Positions 30,180-42,044 of a stretch of DNA of 64,000 nt are shown here, piece after piece. The translations under genes and the position numbers were made by a program. Location of the stretch: assembly GCA_963575645.1 (NCBI GenBank), contig OY754465.1:52661901-52725900 (forward strand). The letters are read 5' to 3'. Each line of letters begins with the position of its first letter. Positions within the stretch are counted from its first letter, which is position 1. The stretch is from Xanthostigma xanthostigma. Lineage: Eukaryota > Arthropoda > Insecta > Raphidioptera > Raphidiidae. The notes beneath the pieces are model-generated. The model saw nothing but the letters and a program-made list of their open reading frames with translations, had not been told where the DNA came from and did not search any database.

Positions 30180-31904
30180 AAATGATTCAAAGGCGAGGAA
30201 ATATATGAGAAACCTAACGAAAATGAAAACCGCATCAATGGAACGAGTTTATAACTCTAAAGAAGTTGCACTTCCACTTTGAGGTTATGTGGGTGAAACT
30301 CACATATTTTGAACAAACCTCTTCAACAAATTGTTTCTACTCAAAGTTTGGTCAATTTCTCATACGCCACCGGCACAGGTATTTCAGCTGCATCAATGAA
30401 TCGACAGCCAACATTGATACAGCTGAATATTGCAGTCGAAATATATTCAAATACAAACTCTATATATTTAAAGAAAAAATTCTTAAAACGTAAAAATTGC
30501 TAATGGTGGTTTTCATAGTTACCCATAAATTGAAACTCTATATAGCGTAACAACCACTCTCAATAGCGAAACAATACGTCATTGTTTAGATCTTACATTC
30601 TTGTTTAAAGATACTGGCATAGTAAAAAACGACAAAGTTAACAGATTATAACTTTGTTATGTAATTTTTTTTCACTTAATTTATTCAAAAATAAAACCAC
30701 TTATTCGCAAAATTATTTTGTTTTCTTTTACTCTCCGTTTAACAAAAACTATTTTTAACGCAATAAAATACCCGGTCTCTTCAATTTCGCTATACCTATA
30801 TATAGTTTACACTGTATGTCTAGGCTACTTCGATATGTCATTTTCCCTAAATGACGGACCCTATGCTCATTCATTTGACAGACGCACTTTCTGCAGGCAG
30901 ACAATATATACGTATGTTTGTAGGTTCGAGGAAAACGTAAACAGAAATTGCAGCGCTCAACAATTTATTGAGTCTACTAAAAACGTGAAAATACTTATAC
31001 CTTATCTATTTTTATACAAAAGCGCACAAAGTAAGTTTGACGAGAAATAAAATACGAAGCTTTAAAAAGAAAATGTATTTACATCAATTCCATTTATTTT
31101 CTCCATATTTTATATGTACATGAATCAGAGTTTCCAAAATGTTGGTCGGAACCATATATATAATAATTACTATATGAAGTGTTGTCTATTTAGTCAGTTA
31201 GGCAACATAGCGTATCGAAAATATATCTGCGTCTCTTTTTTCGAAGTAATTCCTTAGTTATTCCGACAATATTACATTAGCATTGAGTATATCTCTCTTT
31301 ATCAAAAGTTATGTCTTTATTTATGGCGTTGGCCAATCAGAACCAACGAGCTCTTACGATTTAAAAAAAGACAGAAGTATATGTTTGCACCCTAATAGTT
31401 CGATTGCGATTTTATTTCTATGCTCGGTATATAGAAAAAGTATATGGAATATTCTAACATTTTTATTTTAGCATAACATTGGCTTATTCGTGCAGACGAA
31501 GCCATTTCTTAGCCTTTCTCAATTTTAATGCTGCGCTATTGCACTATAAGTACAGAACGCCTGCCCATTCTAATGTGGCTCTAAATATGTCTCAAATAAA
31601 TTCGAGAGAAATAGAAACACGGGATCTTCTTTTCAACACACCCATTTATAGCAAATGTTTCGTTCACTTTTATTGAGATTATGTAAATATTTAAAACGAA
31701 AGGCGGACAGGTAATATCATTTGATGGTTGCATAAAATTCAGTATGCAATGCATTCGAATGTGCTGCAATATAGAACGACGCGTGCGCAGTGCATATATA
31801 TAAAACGGACGTGATGGTGTTGCATTCACGCAAGCCTTTTTCAAGTTACAGTGAGGCCCTTTGCATATAGTGGCGTGTGTGAGTCGGAGGACTGGTAAAT
31901 ATTT
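30180..31904. other. Unassigned AT-rich sequence
   Basis: The longest frame in the window (30718-31050, +, 110 codons) lies here. It has no domain, signal or homology I recognise, and its codon content reflects local base composition. No repeat boundaries were identified. Confidence 0.5.
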
Positions 31905-32420
31905 TGAGCCGGAATGAAACTACCTTCCCCCGCCCCCGTTTTCGAGGAAGCTGAACACGAAGGTGGCGTCAGAATTTCTCGTTGGGGTGGCCCAATCCCT
32001 CAAACCGGTCAAAAACCACCCCCGAGAGGGGTTAAACGCGATTTACTAGGTTTCCCTGCAGAAAGAAGTACTTTACCCCTGTTTTCGAGGATGCTGAGCA
32101 CGGGTGCAAAAGAACGAATGGGGGAGGGTCATGAGTACGCACGTTCATCTTAGTTTACCGTGATGAATGTTGTGTCCAAATTTCATGATGATCGGAGTTC
32201 AAAATTTTTGTCGGACGAACAAATTTTAAGATACATTTTTCATTGGTGCTCCGCTCCTATTGGTCGTTGCTTGATATTATATAGCCTATAGCCTTTCTCG
32301 ATAAATGGACTATCCAACAACAAAAAAATTCAATTCAATTCGAACCAGTAGGTCCTGAAATTGGCGCGTTCAATCAAACAAAGAAACAAACTCTTCAGCT
32401 TTATATATTAGTATAGATAG
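31905..32420 (+). repeat. Repeat Q (RTE-like 3' tail), copy 1
   Basis: It contains 'AAAGAACGAATGGGGGAGGG', 'GAGTACGCACGTTCATC', 'CCAAATTTCATGATGATCGG', then 'CGATAAATGGACTATCC' and ends 'CTTTATATATTAGTATAGAT'. This is the well-known tail form of RTE-type retrotransposons in insects. Other copies: 35105-35320 (reverse), 47830-47945 (reverse) and 57110-57870. Confidence 0.65.
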
Positions 32421-32937
32421 AAGAAAAAAGTGATGAAATTTGAAAATTCGCTCTAGGAATCTTTAAAACTGTTCAATTACAGACTAAGTTACGATTTTAT
32501 TTATTTGAATTAATTGAGCTAACGTCTCTATAATTCATTAAAAAACAGCTCTCACAGTATGTGGATTTTGTAATCCGTTACTATATATAGACACCGGACA
32601 ACCAAACTAAATTATATGTAAAATATGTTATAAATAAACTCTTCAGCTTATATATGTAGTATAGCTTATATAGATATTCAACCAATATTGAATGTTAGGA
32701 AATACTGTACACAATCACCGTTCAAGTTTAACAGCTTTTGGCAGACCACTAAACTCGTATGTGTTCTGTGTGGCAGACTTTCTTACGTTCCAAAGCGCAG
32801 CACATGAAGCATCATCATCAGATACTCCCAGTGTATACTGTTGCATTTCCCGATTCACAAGTTATAGCGTGTTATTTAGATGGGATTTGAGCTGCAATTA
32901 CCGCCAGCACATAAATATGCATCTATCACTGTCATAC

Positions 32938-33143
32938 GCTGTTCGCGACTATTAGCGAAAATGTAATAAGGATGCTATGGAAACGACATCTAAACAACAG
33001 TTGATGGTTGCTTTTACTTTACTGTCGCCCGAACGTACGTACTTCCTGCATCAGTGCGTGTAATCCCACCAATGCGTAAACTTTCTGCCTTAAAATTGAT
33101 GCCGAAAGTATGTACTTGCGATCGAGGTATGAAGAAAAAAAAA
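32938..33143 (+). repeat. Repeat V, copy 1 (inverted partner at 60250)
   Basis: GTTCGCGACTATTAGCGAAA, 'CAACAGTTGATGG', 'CTTCCTGCATCAGTGCG', 'CCACCAATGCGTAAAC' and 'TGCCGAAAGTATGTACTTGC' recur in reverse complement at 60250-60442 with moderate divergence. Nature unknown; no end structures visible. Confidence 0.6.
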
Positions 33144-33745
33144 TTCTGCATAAATAGGGTATCTGGAACAACATGAAACGCGCTATGCACGTAACAACAG
33201 CTACATGTGGACTACCAATCTGCATATTATAACTTTACATATTCAAATAATATTTATTATTAAACCAGTAATAATTGTACTGACATCTATTTCAAGCACT
33301 AAAACCTTTCACACAACAATAAATCTTTTTAACATGTCAGCTGAAAACCCCTATTTAATTGGATATATTCATTGTTGCATAACTAAACAGTTATGTAACA
33401 AAACTATTTTGTGTAAAATTACATTAGTTTAAAGTTGAACGTTTACAGCTGCGGTATCGTACGGCCGGCAAACCGGCCGAGACTCGACCGACCGGTTGAT
33501 ATTCAACCGTACGCCTAGCACTAAAATGTCATCTTTTACTTGGCACCAAGGTCGCGACTCATGCGGTAGACGCATCAAAGGCACCGTCTCCGTGTTATGT
33601 TTTTTATTTTTGTTAGTGTATTTGCCATAAGGCACTTACACTATTGGCGTCGATTGGATGGCGGGACCTAGAAGTCGGACCAAAAGTTCTCGACGTTTCA
33701 TAGCCTTCTAAGAAGTTTGGCTTCATTTTTGAAAATGTTTATACA

Positions 33746-33990
33746 GGGTGTCCCACGACATGACTTCCATAGCCTGGGACTGTGTTGCTGGGGCAATTTC
33801 AAGTCAAAAATGTCTAATGAACAAATACCCGGAACGCTATCCTGAGCTAGAAGCGTTTGAAATTTTAGATTAGTAGTAGTAGGAATTCCCTACTAATTTA
33901 AAAACCATTTAAAAAGAAATCGCTTTATTGAATTAGTTGCTCAAAATGTCCACCCAGTGGCTGTATACATAGTCTAGCTTTTCTTAACTA
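33746..33990 (-). pseudogene. Tc1/mariner-like transposase C-terminus with transposon end
   Basis: The minus strand reads RLCIQPLGGHFEQLIQ and a stop (33934-33985), matching the C-terminal R.CI...GGHFE.L motif found in many insect Tc1/mariner-related transposases. About 190 bp further lies ACAGGGTGTCCCACGACATG, a common transposon terminus phrase. Only this last part of the element is present. It is cut at about 33990, where a Harbinger-like MITE begins. Confidence 0.7.
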
Positions 33991-34262
33991 CAGACAACAG
34001 ACACGTTTTGCTCTGTGTTTATATTTGAACTGTCACTGTGCGTGCATCAGATCTATCCACAAAACAAACCAGAAAAGACGTCTCGTGTTAGAGAGAACGA
34101 TTGTGAATTATAGACGCTCAACAGCTGAGGTCATCAGCGTCTATATGTCTCGTGTGAAGCGAGCACATAACAGCAATTAAGAAAACCAGCGCTAGAAAAG
34201 TAGTAGTCCGATCTGGCAAGGAATCTAGCGGGAAATCCAGCCTCATGTGCAGCGGCCTTTAC
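33991..34262. mobile_element. Harbinger-like MITE, right part (copy C)
   Basis: It starts within the family at CAGACAACAGACACGTTTTG and ends CCTCATGTGCAGCGGCC then TTTA. Compared with copy B it has a partly duplicated segment: CTCGTGT...GAGAACG and again CTCGTGTGAAGCGAGC, with ATAGACGCT/AGCGTCTAT forming an inverted repeat (34104-34147). Left part missing. Confidence 0.65.
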
Positions 34263-34664
34263 ATTACACGCATCCCTGCAACAATTGATCAGGTATACAC
34301 AATATGGTCACTCACAATAACTTCCCCCTTCGGAACATAAAACCTCGAAGCGAACCGTTCATAAAATCGATGTTTATTTACCTTTAATTTCAACCACCCA
34401 ATTTTGATGATATACAATAAACAATTATTTATTATTTACACTTTTTGTGTCCGGTGTGATCCTGTTTTTTTTCGAAAATGTTAATTCAACTACATAAATT
34501 ATACATGTAACAACTTACAAAATAATAAAAAAATATCTAGGTCAACGCTAATTATGGTAGTAGTACAGATGTAATTAAATAGCCATATGAAGCACATACA
34601 TATTATATAATATTATGTCCTTCAGAAAAAGTTTCGAATCTACACTCGAACCTGTTCAAGGGAC

Positions 34665-34975
34665 CGCGATCTCTTTGTCGCTTATGGAGGTTTTTCACTA
34701 ACCCGAGTTTCTAGGTTATAGAGGAGGAGTGATCTTTCTCACTTATAGAGGTCTATGAAAACTGTACCTATACCAAAACACTGTTGGTTAGTTCAGGTAT
34801 TTATGACTCATTCTTAAATTTCGTGGAATTATTAATACGTTCGACTATCGTTTATATAGAGTAGTAGTCTCAGTCCGTGAGTGAAAAACGTCTTTCTCTT
34901 ATAGAGGTTTCTGTTTCTCACTTATATAGAGGTACCTGGCAATTGCTCTCACTTAGAGAGTTTTATCGCTTGCCC
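34665..34975 (+). repeat. Irregular TTATAGAGG repeat
   Basis: About six degenerate copies of a CTCACTTATAGAGGT motif (TCGCTTATGGAGGT, GGTTATAGAGGAGG, CTCACTTATAGAGGTC, CTCTTATAGAGGTTTC, CTCACTTATATAGAGGTACC, CTCACTTAGAGAGT) are spaced irregularly. Confidence 0.6.
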
Positions 34976-34984
34976 AGTTCTCAG

Positions 34985-35320
34985 GCTTACATTTCTAATT
35001 AAAATTAAACAAATCTAATGAATAGCTCATTTGAAAACCGTTACAACTATAGGTACCTATACCTATATAAAAATATTTTTCCTACAGTGTTTTCAATTAT
35101 ATATTTTCATTTTTTTTCATCCGGGTGAAACCGGGCGGGACCGCTTATAACATAAAATTTGTCCGTCCGACAAAAACTTTTGAACGGTACCTCCGATCAT
35201 CACGAAATTTGGACACAACATTCGTCTCGGTAAACGAAGATGAACGTGCGTACTCACGTCCCTCCCCCCATTCGTTCTTTTGCACTCGGGTGAAACCGGA
35301 CGGGACCGCTAGTATACTAT
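34985..35320 (-). repeat. Repeat Q, copy 2 (reverse)
   Basis: In reverse it matches 57118-57480. It includes the 'CATCCGGGTGAAACCGGGCG' phrase twice (35118 and 35285), 'GGTACCTCCGATCATCACG' and 'GAGCTATTCATTAGATTT'. The doubled phrase indicates two stacked tails. Confidence 0.6.
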
Positions 35321-35349
35321 ACATACACAAACCGTAACAACGTGCTACG

Positions 35350-35700
35350 CACGTACACAGTAACAGTTTTAATACAAAACAAGCGTCCGCTAACGGTGCG
35401 TTTATACATCAGTAGATATACTCGAACGTTTATTAAAATACAATTATGAGAACTCTCGTACACAACACGGTACGACCGCGAGGCTATCAGACATAGCCAA
35501 GGTACTCAGTACAGTTCGAATAGTACATCGGAAGTCATTGCAATTATAAACTTAGTTGGTAAAACTACCGCGACCTATGTCGATGTATGGGAACAACAGT
35601 ATAATTCCAACAGCAAATCGAGACTCGATTCCCGTGATGGACGAACTATTTACAAGCCTACAAGTTTGTACGGAACCCAGTACGCGAGTGCGATAAATTA
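35350..35700 (+). repeat. Repeat R, copy 2
   Basis: It shares 'AAGCGTCCGCTAACGGTGCG', 'CACAACACGGTACGAC', 'TTGTCGATGTATGG'-like and 'CAAGTTTGTACGGAACCC' with 27530-27830. Both ends are less complete than in copy 1. Confidence 0.6.
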
Positions 35701-35786
35701 GTGAAGATAGAATGAGAGAGAGTTACGTTTCGTATATTGAAAGTTGAGAGGGAGATATAAGTTAGTGAAGATAGAAAGAAGAGTTG

Positions 35787-35892
35787 AATGACACATACTT
35801 GGCGCCATCAGGTAGCCGAAAATATAAGCAGTACTAACAATAGAATGACACATACTTGGCACCATCAGGTGGCCGAAAATATAAGCAGTACT
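35787..35892 (+). repeat. Tandem duplication (~52-bp unit x2)
   Basis: GAATGACACATACTTGGC, 'CCATCAGGT.GCCG' and AAAATATAAGCAGTAC occur twice in a row with two substitutions. Confidence 0.8.
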
Positions 35893-36635
35893 CTTTACTT
35901 GCCAGTGACAACGTTGTACTTTTGTTTTCGTTATCTTTATGTAATATTCTACGTTAAAAGTGAATAAAATTGTAAATTCATTTTAAAGTTCATATTTTGT
36001 GAATTTTCGGGTGAATAATAACAAATTATGGCAGGAAAAAGTTTTACTTCAGTCGTGTGGTCTAAAACAGACTGGTCTTTTTTTTTAATTATGTAGCAAT
36101 TTCCATCGTCATTCCATCACTTCCATTGTAAATGTTCCGTTTCTCAAGCCATGTAGATCCAGTATTTTCAAGCTTCGAGAGAGAAAAAACGCTTTAAGAA
36201 AAGTGTAACCAAAAACTTTTTAATTATGTCGACGTCAAAATCGACTTCAATGAAACTTCTTAAACAGGACACGCGCCTATTTCTATTTAAAAACGCCACG
36301 CACGCCGTTTTTAAAAAAATCTGCACGGAACGTATTGTAATTTATTCTAAACTTTTTTTGCGGGACTTATATAAGTTAATGTGTATTTGATTCAACGATG
36401 ACAAAGAAGGACGCCGCTAGGACAGTAGGACGGACTCGAATCAGTATTGTGTATGCAAACCGCACAGTACGGTACGTACACAGGACGATATGTGCTTTGG
36501 GACCGGTGGAGTTTGGTATACAACAAACACAATACATGTAACGACAATTTTCTTACAGGCTGGATCAAAACATATACATTAACATTAAATTACTTTGGAA
36601 TTTCTTTTAAAGGAAAAAGTACGCATTCCTAGAAC
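35893..36635. other. Unassigned sequence
   Basis: A short segment at 36100-36165 (CCATCGTCATTCC.TCACTTCC...) resembles 60130-60205. A small hairpin AAAACG...CGTTTT occurs near 36290. No gene. Confidence 0.45.
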
Positions 36636-36861
36636 AGGTCCGCATATGATGCCCGTTCGCGCGACTGCGGCTGCATTACAGGCGTAGCTCCGCTTCTCCC
36701 ACATCCGCTTCGACGCAAACACACACGAAAAATTACTATGTTTTACGATATTTGTGTCTGTGTCGGAGCGCCGAGCGGGTGTGGGACAAGTGGAGCTACG
36801 TCTGTAATGCAGACGCGGTCACGCGGATATACGCGCGCGAACGGGAATCAAATGCGGACCT
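36636..36861. mobile_element. GC-rich foldback MITE, 226 bp
   Basis: The ends read AGGTCCGCATATGATGCCCG then TTCGCGCG, inverted at 36832-36861 with two mismatches. The complementarity continues inside (GCATTACAGGCGTAGCTCCG versus CGGAGCTACGTCTGTAATGC-like). It is far more GC- and CpG-rich than its surroundings. Related wording (GCGGCCGCCTGTAATGC) appears near 8500. No clear target duplication. Confidence 0.7.
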
Positions 36862-36881
36862 CTTTTATAAATGCGTATTTT

Positions 36882-37515
36882 TATCATTCCAACCCACAAG
36901 TGGGGAATGGTAGGTACTAGTTTAGGTCAAAAATCACTTTTCAACAATTTTACAATATCTTTCCGTTTTAAGGTCCCCTGAATCCAAAAAACATATTTTT
37001 GGAAAAACTCTATGCGTCTGTTAGTCTGTTTGTCTGTGAACACGATACAGGTCAAACGGATGAGCGGATTGAAACCAAATTTTGGGAGGATGTTTGGTAT
37101 GCAAATATATGAAGAGCTCTATTGTTTTTGGGGAAAATCGGCGCATGCGCAGAAGAGATATATGTTAAAACGGCGTTTTTCATACCGGCTTATTATTCTA
37201 TTTATTTTTTCAAGAAAGTTTAAAAAAAAATTTTCTAAACTTTATAGTCCGGAAATATTTTGAAAATAAAAAAAATTAAGCCGCTCTTTTGTTTTATGGA
37301 TCTGTCAAAAATAAACTAGTTTGATTAATTTTTACATGACGTGGAACATATTATGTAGGTAACCATGGCAATGAATAGTTAATATCATATTAAATACTAG
37401 CCATTACCCGCGTCACCTCACGCAATATCAGAAATTTTATTTTCTTTATTACTTATAATTAAATGTCAACATTTTTGAAGTTGGAATGGTCCCGTCGCCC
37501 AATTGGCTAGAATTT
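36882..37515 (+). repeat. Dispersed repeat X, copy 2 (near full length)
   Basis: It starts ATCATTCCAACCCACAAG then TGGGGAATGGTA and ends AAGTTGGAATGGTCCCGTCG then CCCAATTGGCTAGAA. It contains every block of the family in order, including 'GGGGAAAATCGGCGCATGCG' and 'ACATGACGTGGAACATATT'. The opening hairpin (CCATTCC..CCCAC / GTGGG.GAATGG) is intact. Confidence 0.8.
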
Positions 37516-37578
37516 TTCCTTTAAAAGAATTTCCAAAGTAGTTGAAAGTTGTTTATAATGAATAAGAAAAATCGCGGG

Positions 37579-37668
37579 ATTGTGGACAAAAAGTTAGACT
37601 TATTAGTGTAAGACGTTTCGTCTATGGATTTAGACTTTTTCTAATAAATCTAACTTTTTGTTCATAAT
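37579..37668. repeat. Foldback K1 with GAAAC-type motif in its loop
   Basis: ATTGTGGACAAAAAGTTAGA (37579-) is inverted at 37641-37668. The loop carries, on the minus strand, GTCTA and TAGAC as a 5-bp stem followed by GAAAC (37615-37635). A related copy, split by an insertion, is at 48755-49370. Confidence 0.7.
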
Positions 37669-37739
37669 CCAGCGATATTTATTATTAATTATTATGATCT
37701 CCATGGACACGATATCTAATATATGTTGTTTATAATTAT

Positions 37740-38529
37740 CTATTAATAAATCAGTTATAAATTATTATTTTATTTAATAAATAATGACTTAATTAATTTA
37801 TACAGAATACAAAACGACGCAGGGCCGCATATTATTATATAAAAAAGACCACTGCAGCTTTAATAGGTAATCTACAAACCCGAACGAAGACAAATCGGTA
37901 TGCTAGTGTGATATATAATTCCAATGTTCTTCATTTATTCAACACATTAATTTATTAACTGACTGTTTATTATGCAAACGAAAAATTTTCACAGAAAATG
38001 GAAATAAAGAGATCAACTGCTTATTTCCAAATTCAAACAATATTGACAAAAAAAATCAGATTTCACGTAAAAAAAAAATGACACCCCGTAGTAATCGGCC
38101 TAACACAAGGCTCAGAGTATTCGAGCTGGGGCTGAGCCCCGCTGTGACGCTAAGAGGGAATATGCGACATCAGTTTTAAAGTGTTTAAATTACACCCATT
38201 AGCGGCCACCATCACGTGCGTGTGGGCTGTAAGGAGTGTGGGGCAAATAACCAAGTGGCTTTAGTAAAACAATACGCTAATGAAACGCGTGTATTCATCG
38301 CAGAGCCGGTAAATCAGTGTTCCCACATGCCCTATATCCTATACCGTCGTCCTCCACCCCCACCGCCCCTCACCTTTGCTGATGCGACAGTAAACCATGT
38401 ACCCGATTTTTTTTATGCATATAATCTACCATGAATAATGTGTTATCCATTAAAGTGCTAATATTTTTACGAAAGTTTAGGCTACACCGAAGCCGGATCA
38501 GACTAGAAATGTCTAGTAATAAAATTATT
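37740..38529. other. Unassigned sequence
   Basis: Contains a 72-codon frame at 38216-38434 without recognisable features. No gene supported. Confidence 0.5.
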
Positions 38530-39142
38530 TTACCATTCCAACCCACAAGTGGGGAATGGTACTAGTTTAGGTCAAAAATCACTTTTCAAAAATTTTATAA
38601 TATCTTTCGGTTTTGAGGTCCCCCGAATACAAAAAACATATTTTTGAAAAAAACTCTGTTAGTCTGTTTGTCTGTGAACACGATACAGGTCAAACGGATA
38701 AACGGATTGAAACCAAATTATGTGAGGATTTTGGGTATGCAAATAATATGATGACCTCTATTGTTTTTGGGGAAAACCGGCACATGCCCAGAAGATATAT
38801 ATGCTATAACGGTGTTTTTATATAATGATGGTATACTTTTCATAACGGCTTATTATTCTATTTATTTTTTCAAGAAAGTTTCGTTAATTTTTATAAACTG
38901 TATAGTTTCAGAAATATTTTGAAAATAAAAAAAAGCAGCCGCTCTTTTGTTTCATGGATCTGTCAGAAATAAACTAGTTCGGCATGCTTTTACATGACGT
39001 GGAACATATTATGTAGGTAACTACGGCAACGAATAGCAAATATCATATTGAATACTAGCAATTTCTTTTATTATACTGTATCAAATGTCAACATTTTTCA
39101 AGTTGGAATGGACGCGTCGCCCAATTGGCTGGAATTTTTTTG
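38530..39142 (+). repeat. Dispersed repeat X, copy 3 (near full length)
   Basis: Starts TTACCATTCCAACCCACAAG and ends 'AAGTTGGAATGGACGCGTCG' then CCAATTGGCTGGAA. Collinear with copy 2. It lies 1 kb downstream of it in the same orientation, with non-repeat sequence between, so this is not a simple tandem pair. Confidence 0.8.
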
Positions 39143-39194
39143 GTAATAACAGACAATTTTTTATTGTCATTCATTCATTCCAACTTTAAACATA

Positions 39195-39440
39195 TTGACA
39201 TTATAAACTAGCGGCCCAGTACGGCTACGCTTGAATTTGTAAATTGCCACCGTTTTTTCCGTCGACTTACGTTGCAAAATTGGCCTCCGCGAGAGGAGCT
39301 TTTATTTTAACGCGATAATATACTGCCTTTGTTCATCCTGAGGATTCATTCTAAAATATATTGTTGAAAAAAATTTTGAAATCGGATGAGTAGTTTCGGA
39401 GATTACCTCCTACATCCAAACATACAAAGTTTACCTCTTT
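39195..39440 (+). repeat. Repeat Z (RTE-like tail), copy 3
   Basis: CTAGCGGCCCAGTACGGCTA, 'CCGTCGACTTACGTTGC', 'TTTTATTTTAACGCGATAAT', 'AAATCGGATGAGTAGTTTCG' and GAGATTACCTCCTACATCC. Best preserved Z copy. The 3' end is followed by a different sequence at about 39440. Confidence 0.65.
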
Positions 39441-39567
39441 ATAACTACCTGACAGCCAATCCCATTCGAATTCCATCAGCAACTCATTTAAGTGGTTTAC
39501 GCTTCTGATCTTTTCGTTACGCTTTAATCACGACTAAGTTCATGTACAAATTATCTTGCATAACAGA

Positions 39568-39948
39568 CCGAGCGGGGTGGCGTAGTGGTGAGAACACTAG
39601 ACTCGCATTTGGAAGATGCCGTTTCGTATCCCGGTGGGGGCAGATGTGGCTGGGACTTTTCCCTGCTGTCTCTCGCCGAGAAATGTTAATTTCTATGCCG
39701 GCCATCTTATTGAGGTTTCCCATGGTTTCCCTCAATAATTCCAGATAAATATCGATTACCTGCAAACTTATGTGCTCAAAATTTGCCTGCCTAATCCTAA
39801 TGTCCTAACATTCCTTCATTCGCCCATTGCTATTAATTCAAATGAAGTTTAAAAATGTAGAAAATAACGAGAAGAGATGGAAAATAGTAATGGTGCGAAT
39901 GGAGTGTGTTATGATATTAAAGTCGAGAAACGGACGTTAAACACATTG
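39568..39948 (+). mobile_element. tRNA-derived SINE, copy 2, with 17-bp TSD
   Basis: It starts CCGAGCGGGGTGGCGTAGTG (A box GGCGTAGTGG), with a mutated B box CGTTTCGTATCCC, the shared body and a 'GGACGTTAAACACATTG' end. It is flanked by TTATCTTGCATAACAGA (39551-39567) and TTATCTTTCATAACAGA (39949-39965), a 17-bp duplication with one mismatch. The duplication sets both ends of the SINE: 381 bp here, without a long ATT tail. Confidence 0.9.
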
Positions 39949-39965
39949 TTATCTTTCATAACAGA

Positions 39966-40476
39966 ATTATTATGGAAAATATCTAACTTATTTGTAACAT
40001 TTTTTCTTTGTCTGATCTGTTACGGCTCCCATGTATCCCAAGTTAACGTGTAAACCAATTACGGTGGCGCTCGAATTTTGGGTCGGTGAAAATTAAAGTG
40101 TTTATATTGATAATTAAATTCAAACTTAATGGGAACGTCGATGAGATATTGTATAATTTCTGTATTTTATTGTACAATTGTCAACCGTGGAGACAATAAA
40201 AACGTTATTAAACGATCCCGGCAAATTGATCATACGACCTCTGATAGAGAGTATGGAACGTAGTAAACTAAGTACAAATAATAAATCGATTAACGCAATT
40301 CGATTTGTCACCACAAATGATTTTGACAGTAATTTCGTTATTTTCATTTGCAAACGGCTATATTGGCAGTATTTTATATTTAATACATAATACAATTCAG
40401 CCGTACATTATGTAACTTTAACTATTCTCGCAGCGGACGCCGTGGAAGCTCTCAAGAAGCCCGACTTTTTCCGACT
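39966..40476. other. Unassigned sequence
   Basis: No gene or repeat boundary recognised. Two overlapping 70-89 codon frames on opposite strands (40126-40395) lack features. Confidence 0.5.
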
Positions 40477-41286
40477 TTGAGCCGTATTCATAAAGACTGG
40501 TTAAATCTCTGAACAATTATTGAATCGTTAACTGTTATTGAACCAATAAGGAAAGTTGGTATTCATGAAGCAGAATTGTCAAATATATAACTATTGACTA
40601 GTTAATTGTGTCCTTATTATAAATTGTAAGTTGTTCAGTGGATATCAGGTAGAATGAAATATCCCTAAATATCCTATACTTTTTCACCCTGATGAAAACA
40701 AAACAATAATCATATATTTTTGTTAACATCTGGTTATATTATATAATAAAAAGATTTCTGACTAATTTTTAGATAATCTTCCGTACTAACCAAATTAACA
40801 TGTGATCTATGAAGGGTAGAGTTCCTCCATGATGTGACAATAACACAGCAGCCATATTGAATTAATTGTCAAAACCCGAAAAGAAACGGAGTAGAATATA
40901 TTTATTTCCTCGTTAAAAAATTAAGTTGTTAATGATTTAAAAAAAAGATTGTCTGAAAAATTAGTTCAAAACAATATTTGATAATAAAAAAAACGAAACT
41001 CCAAATAAAATATTATTTGAACACAAATTTGTAACTGGAACAATACCTACTAACCAAATTTACATGTGTTCAATAACAGCAGCCATATTGGATTAATTGT
41101 CAAAAAAACCTTAAATCGTCTAATAAATAGTTTAATAGGTGGGTACTCCTAGCCATAAATTATTTGTCGATTTAAACGTCTCATAGCACTAAATGTTCAT
41201 TGTGAATACCAAATCAGTCTATTAATTGGTTTATTAGTACAATCTATCTGTTAAATTAGTTATTGGCTCTTTATGAATATGACCCT
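40477..41286. mobile_element. Candidate TIR element, ~0.8 kb
   Basis: GAGCCGTATTCATAAAGAC at the left and CTCTTTATGAATATGACCC at the right are inverted, with inner inverted pieces (GTTGGTATTCATGAA / ATTGTGAATACCA). Inside are two direct repeats containing ACATGTG and 'AGCAGCCATATTG.ATTAAT' (40788-40880 and 41047-41108). No transposase. Target duplication not certain. Confidence 0.5.
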
Positions 41287-41576
41287 TAGTTGATGAATAT
41301 AATCTTAGCTTTAACTACTTTGCACATAATATATTATTAAAGCCTATGTTGGTCAGGATTGATTTGCCTTTCAAATGTTCAAAGAATTTTTCAAATAGGT
41401 GCAGTGGCTCCGGAGATTACCCTCCGCAAACACATAACCTCAAAAAATTTGCTCTCTCTTTATAATATTAATATACATAATTTTTATCAAGGATTTTTTG
41501 ACGTGATAACGTCTTATAAATTGATGAATCACCAATCTTATAAATTGATAAAACACCGGCTGCATGCACGAAAAAG

Positions 41577-41633
41577 TGTAACGTTCCTAACGTAACGTTC
41601 CTAACGTTCGTAACGCGTAACGCGTAACGTTCC
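41577..41633. repeat. TAACG-based simple repeat
   Basis: GTAACGTTCCTAACG is reiterated with variants CGTAACGCGTAACGCGTAAC. It also contains AACGTT and ACGCGT palindromes. Confidence 0.75.
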
Positions 41634-42044
41634 GCCTGACCCTGTGCGTGCTTTTTGCTAATTTCTCGCTCAATTTAAATCAGATCGGTTTGAAACCAGT
41701 CTTAAACGAAAGAGGAGAACATTTTACATAGATTTCGTATAACAGAATTTGCCTAAACAGTTTTTTTATACAAATTTATATAGAAAAATAGCTGTATAAA
41801 TGCAATGTTGTCTAATGCATGGCGCGACGCGGTCGGTCGTCTTTGTTTGCCGTACATGGAAATTAGAAAATAACGTATGTCTTGTCTTAACATGAAAACG
41901 GCTGCATTTCTAATGTTTAATTCAATTTTTTGACATTAGTATTTTGTGAAATGCAACGCCTTCTAAGTTAAGTATTGGAATAACTAATTATTATTAGAAC
42001 ATAATACTTCGACAGTTGCAAACGTCACTTTTGACATTTCTTAT

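Noticed and set aside
30718..31050. 110-codon open frame, the longest in the window
   Set aside because: No domain, signal or known motif, AT-driven composition, no splice or promoter context; expected by chance in 64 kb of AT-rich DNA.
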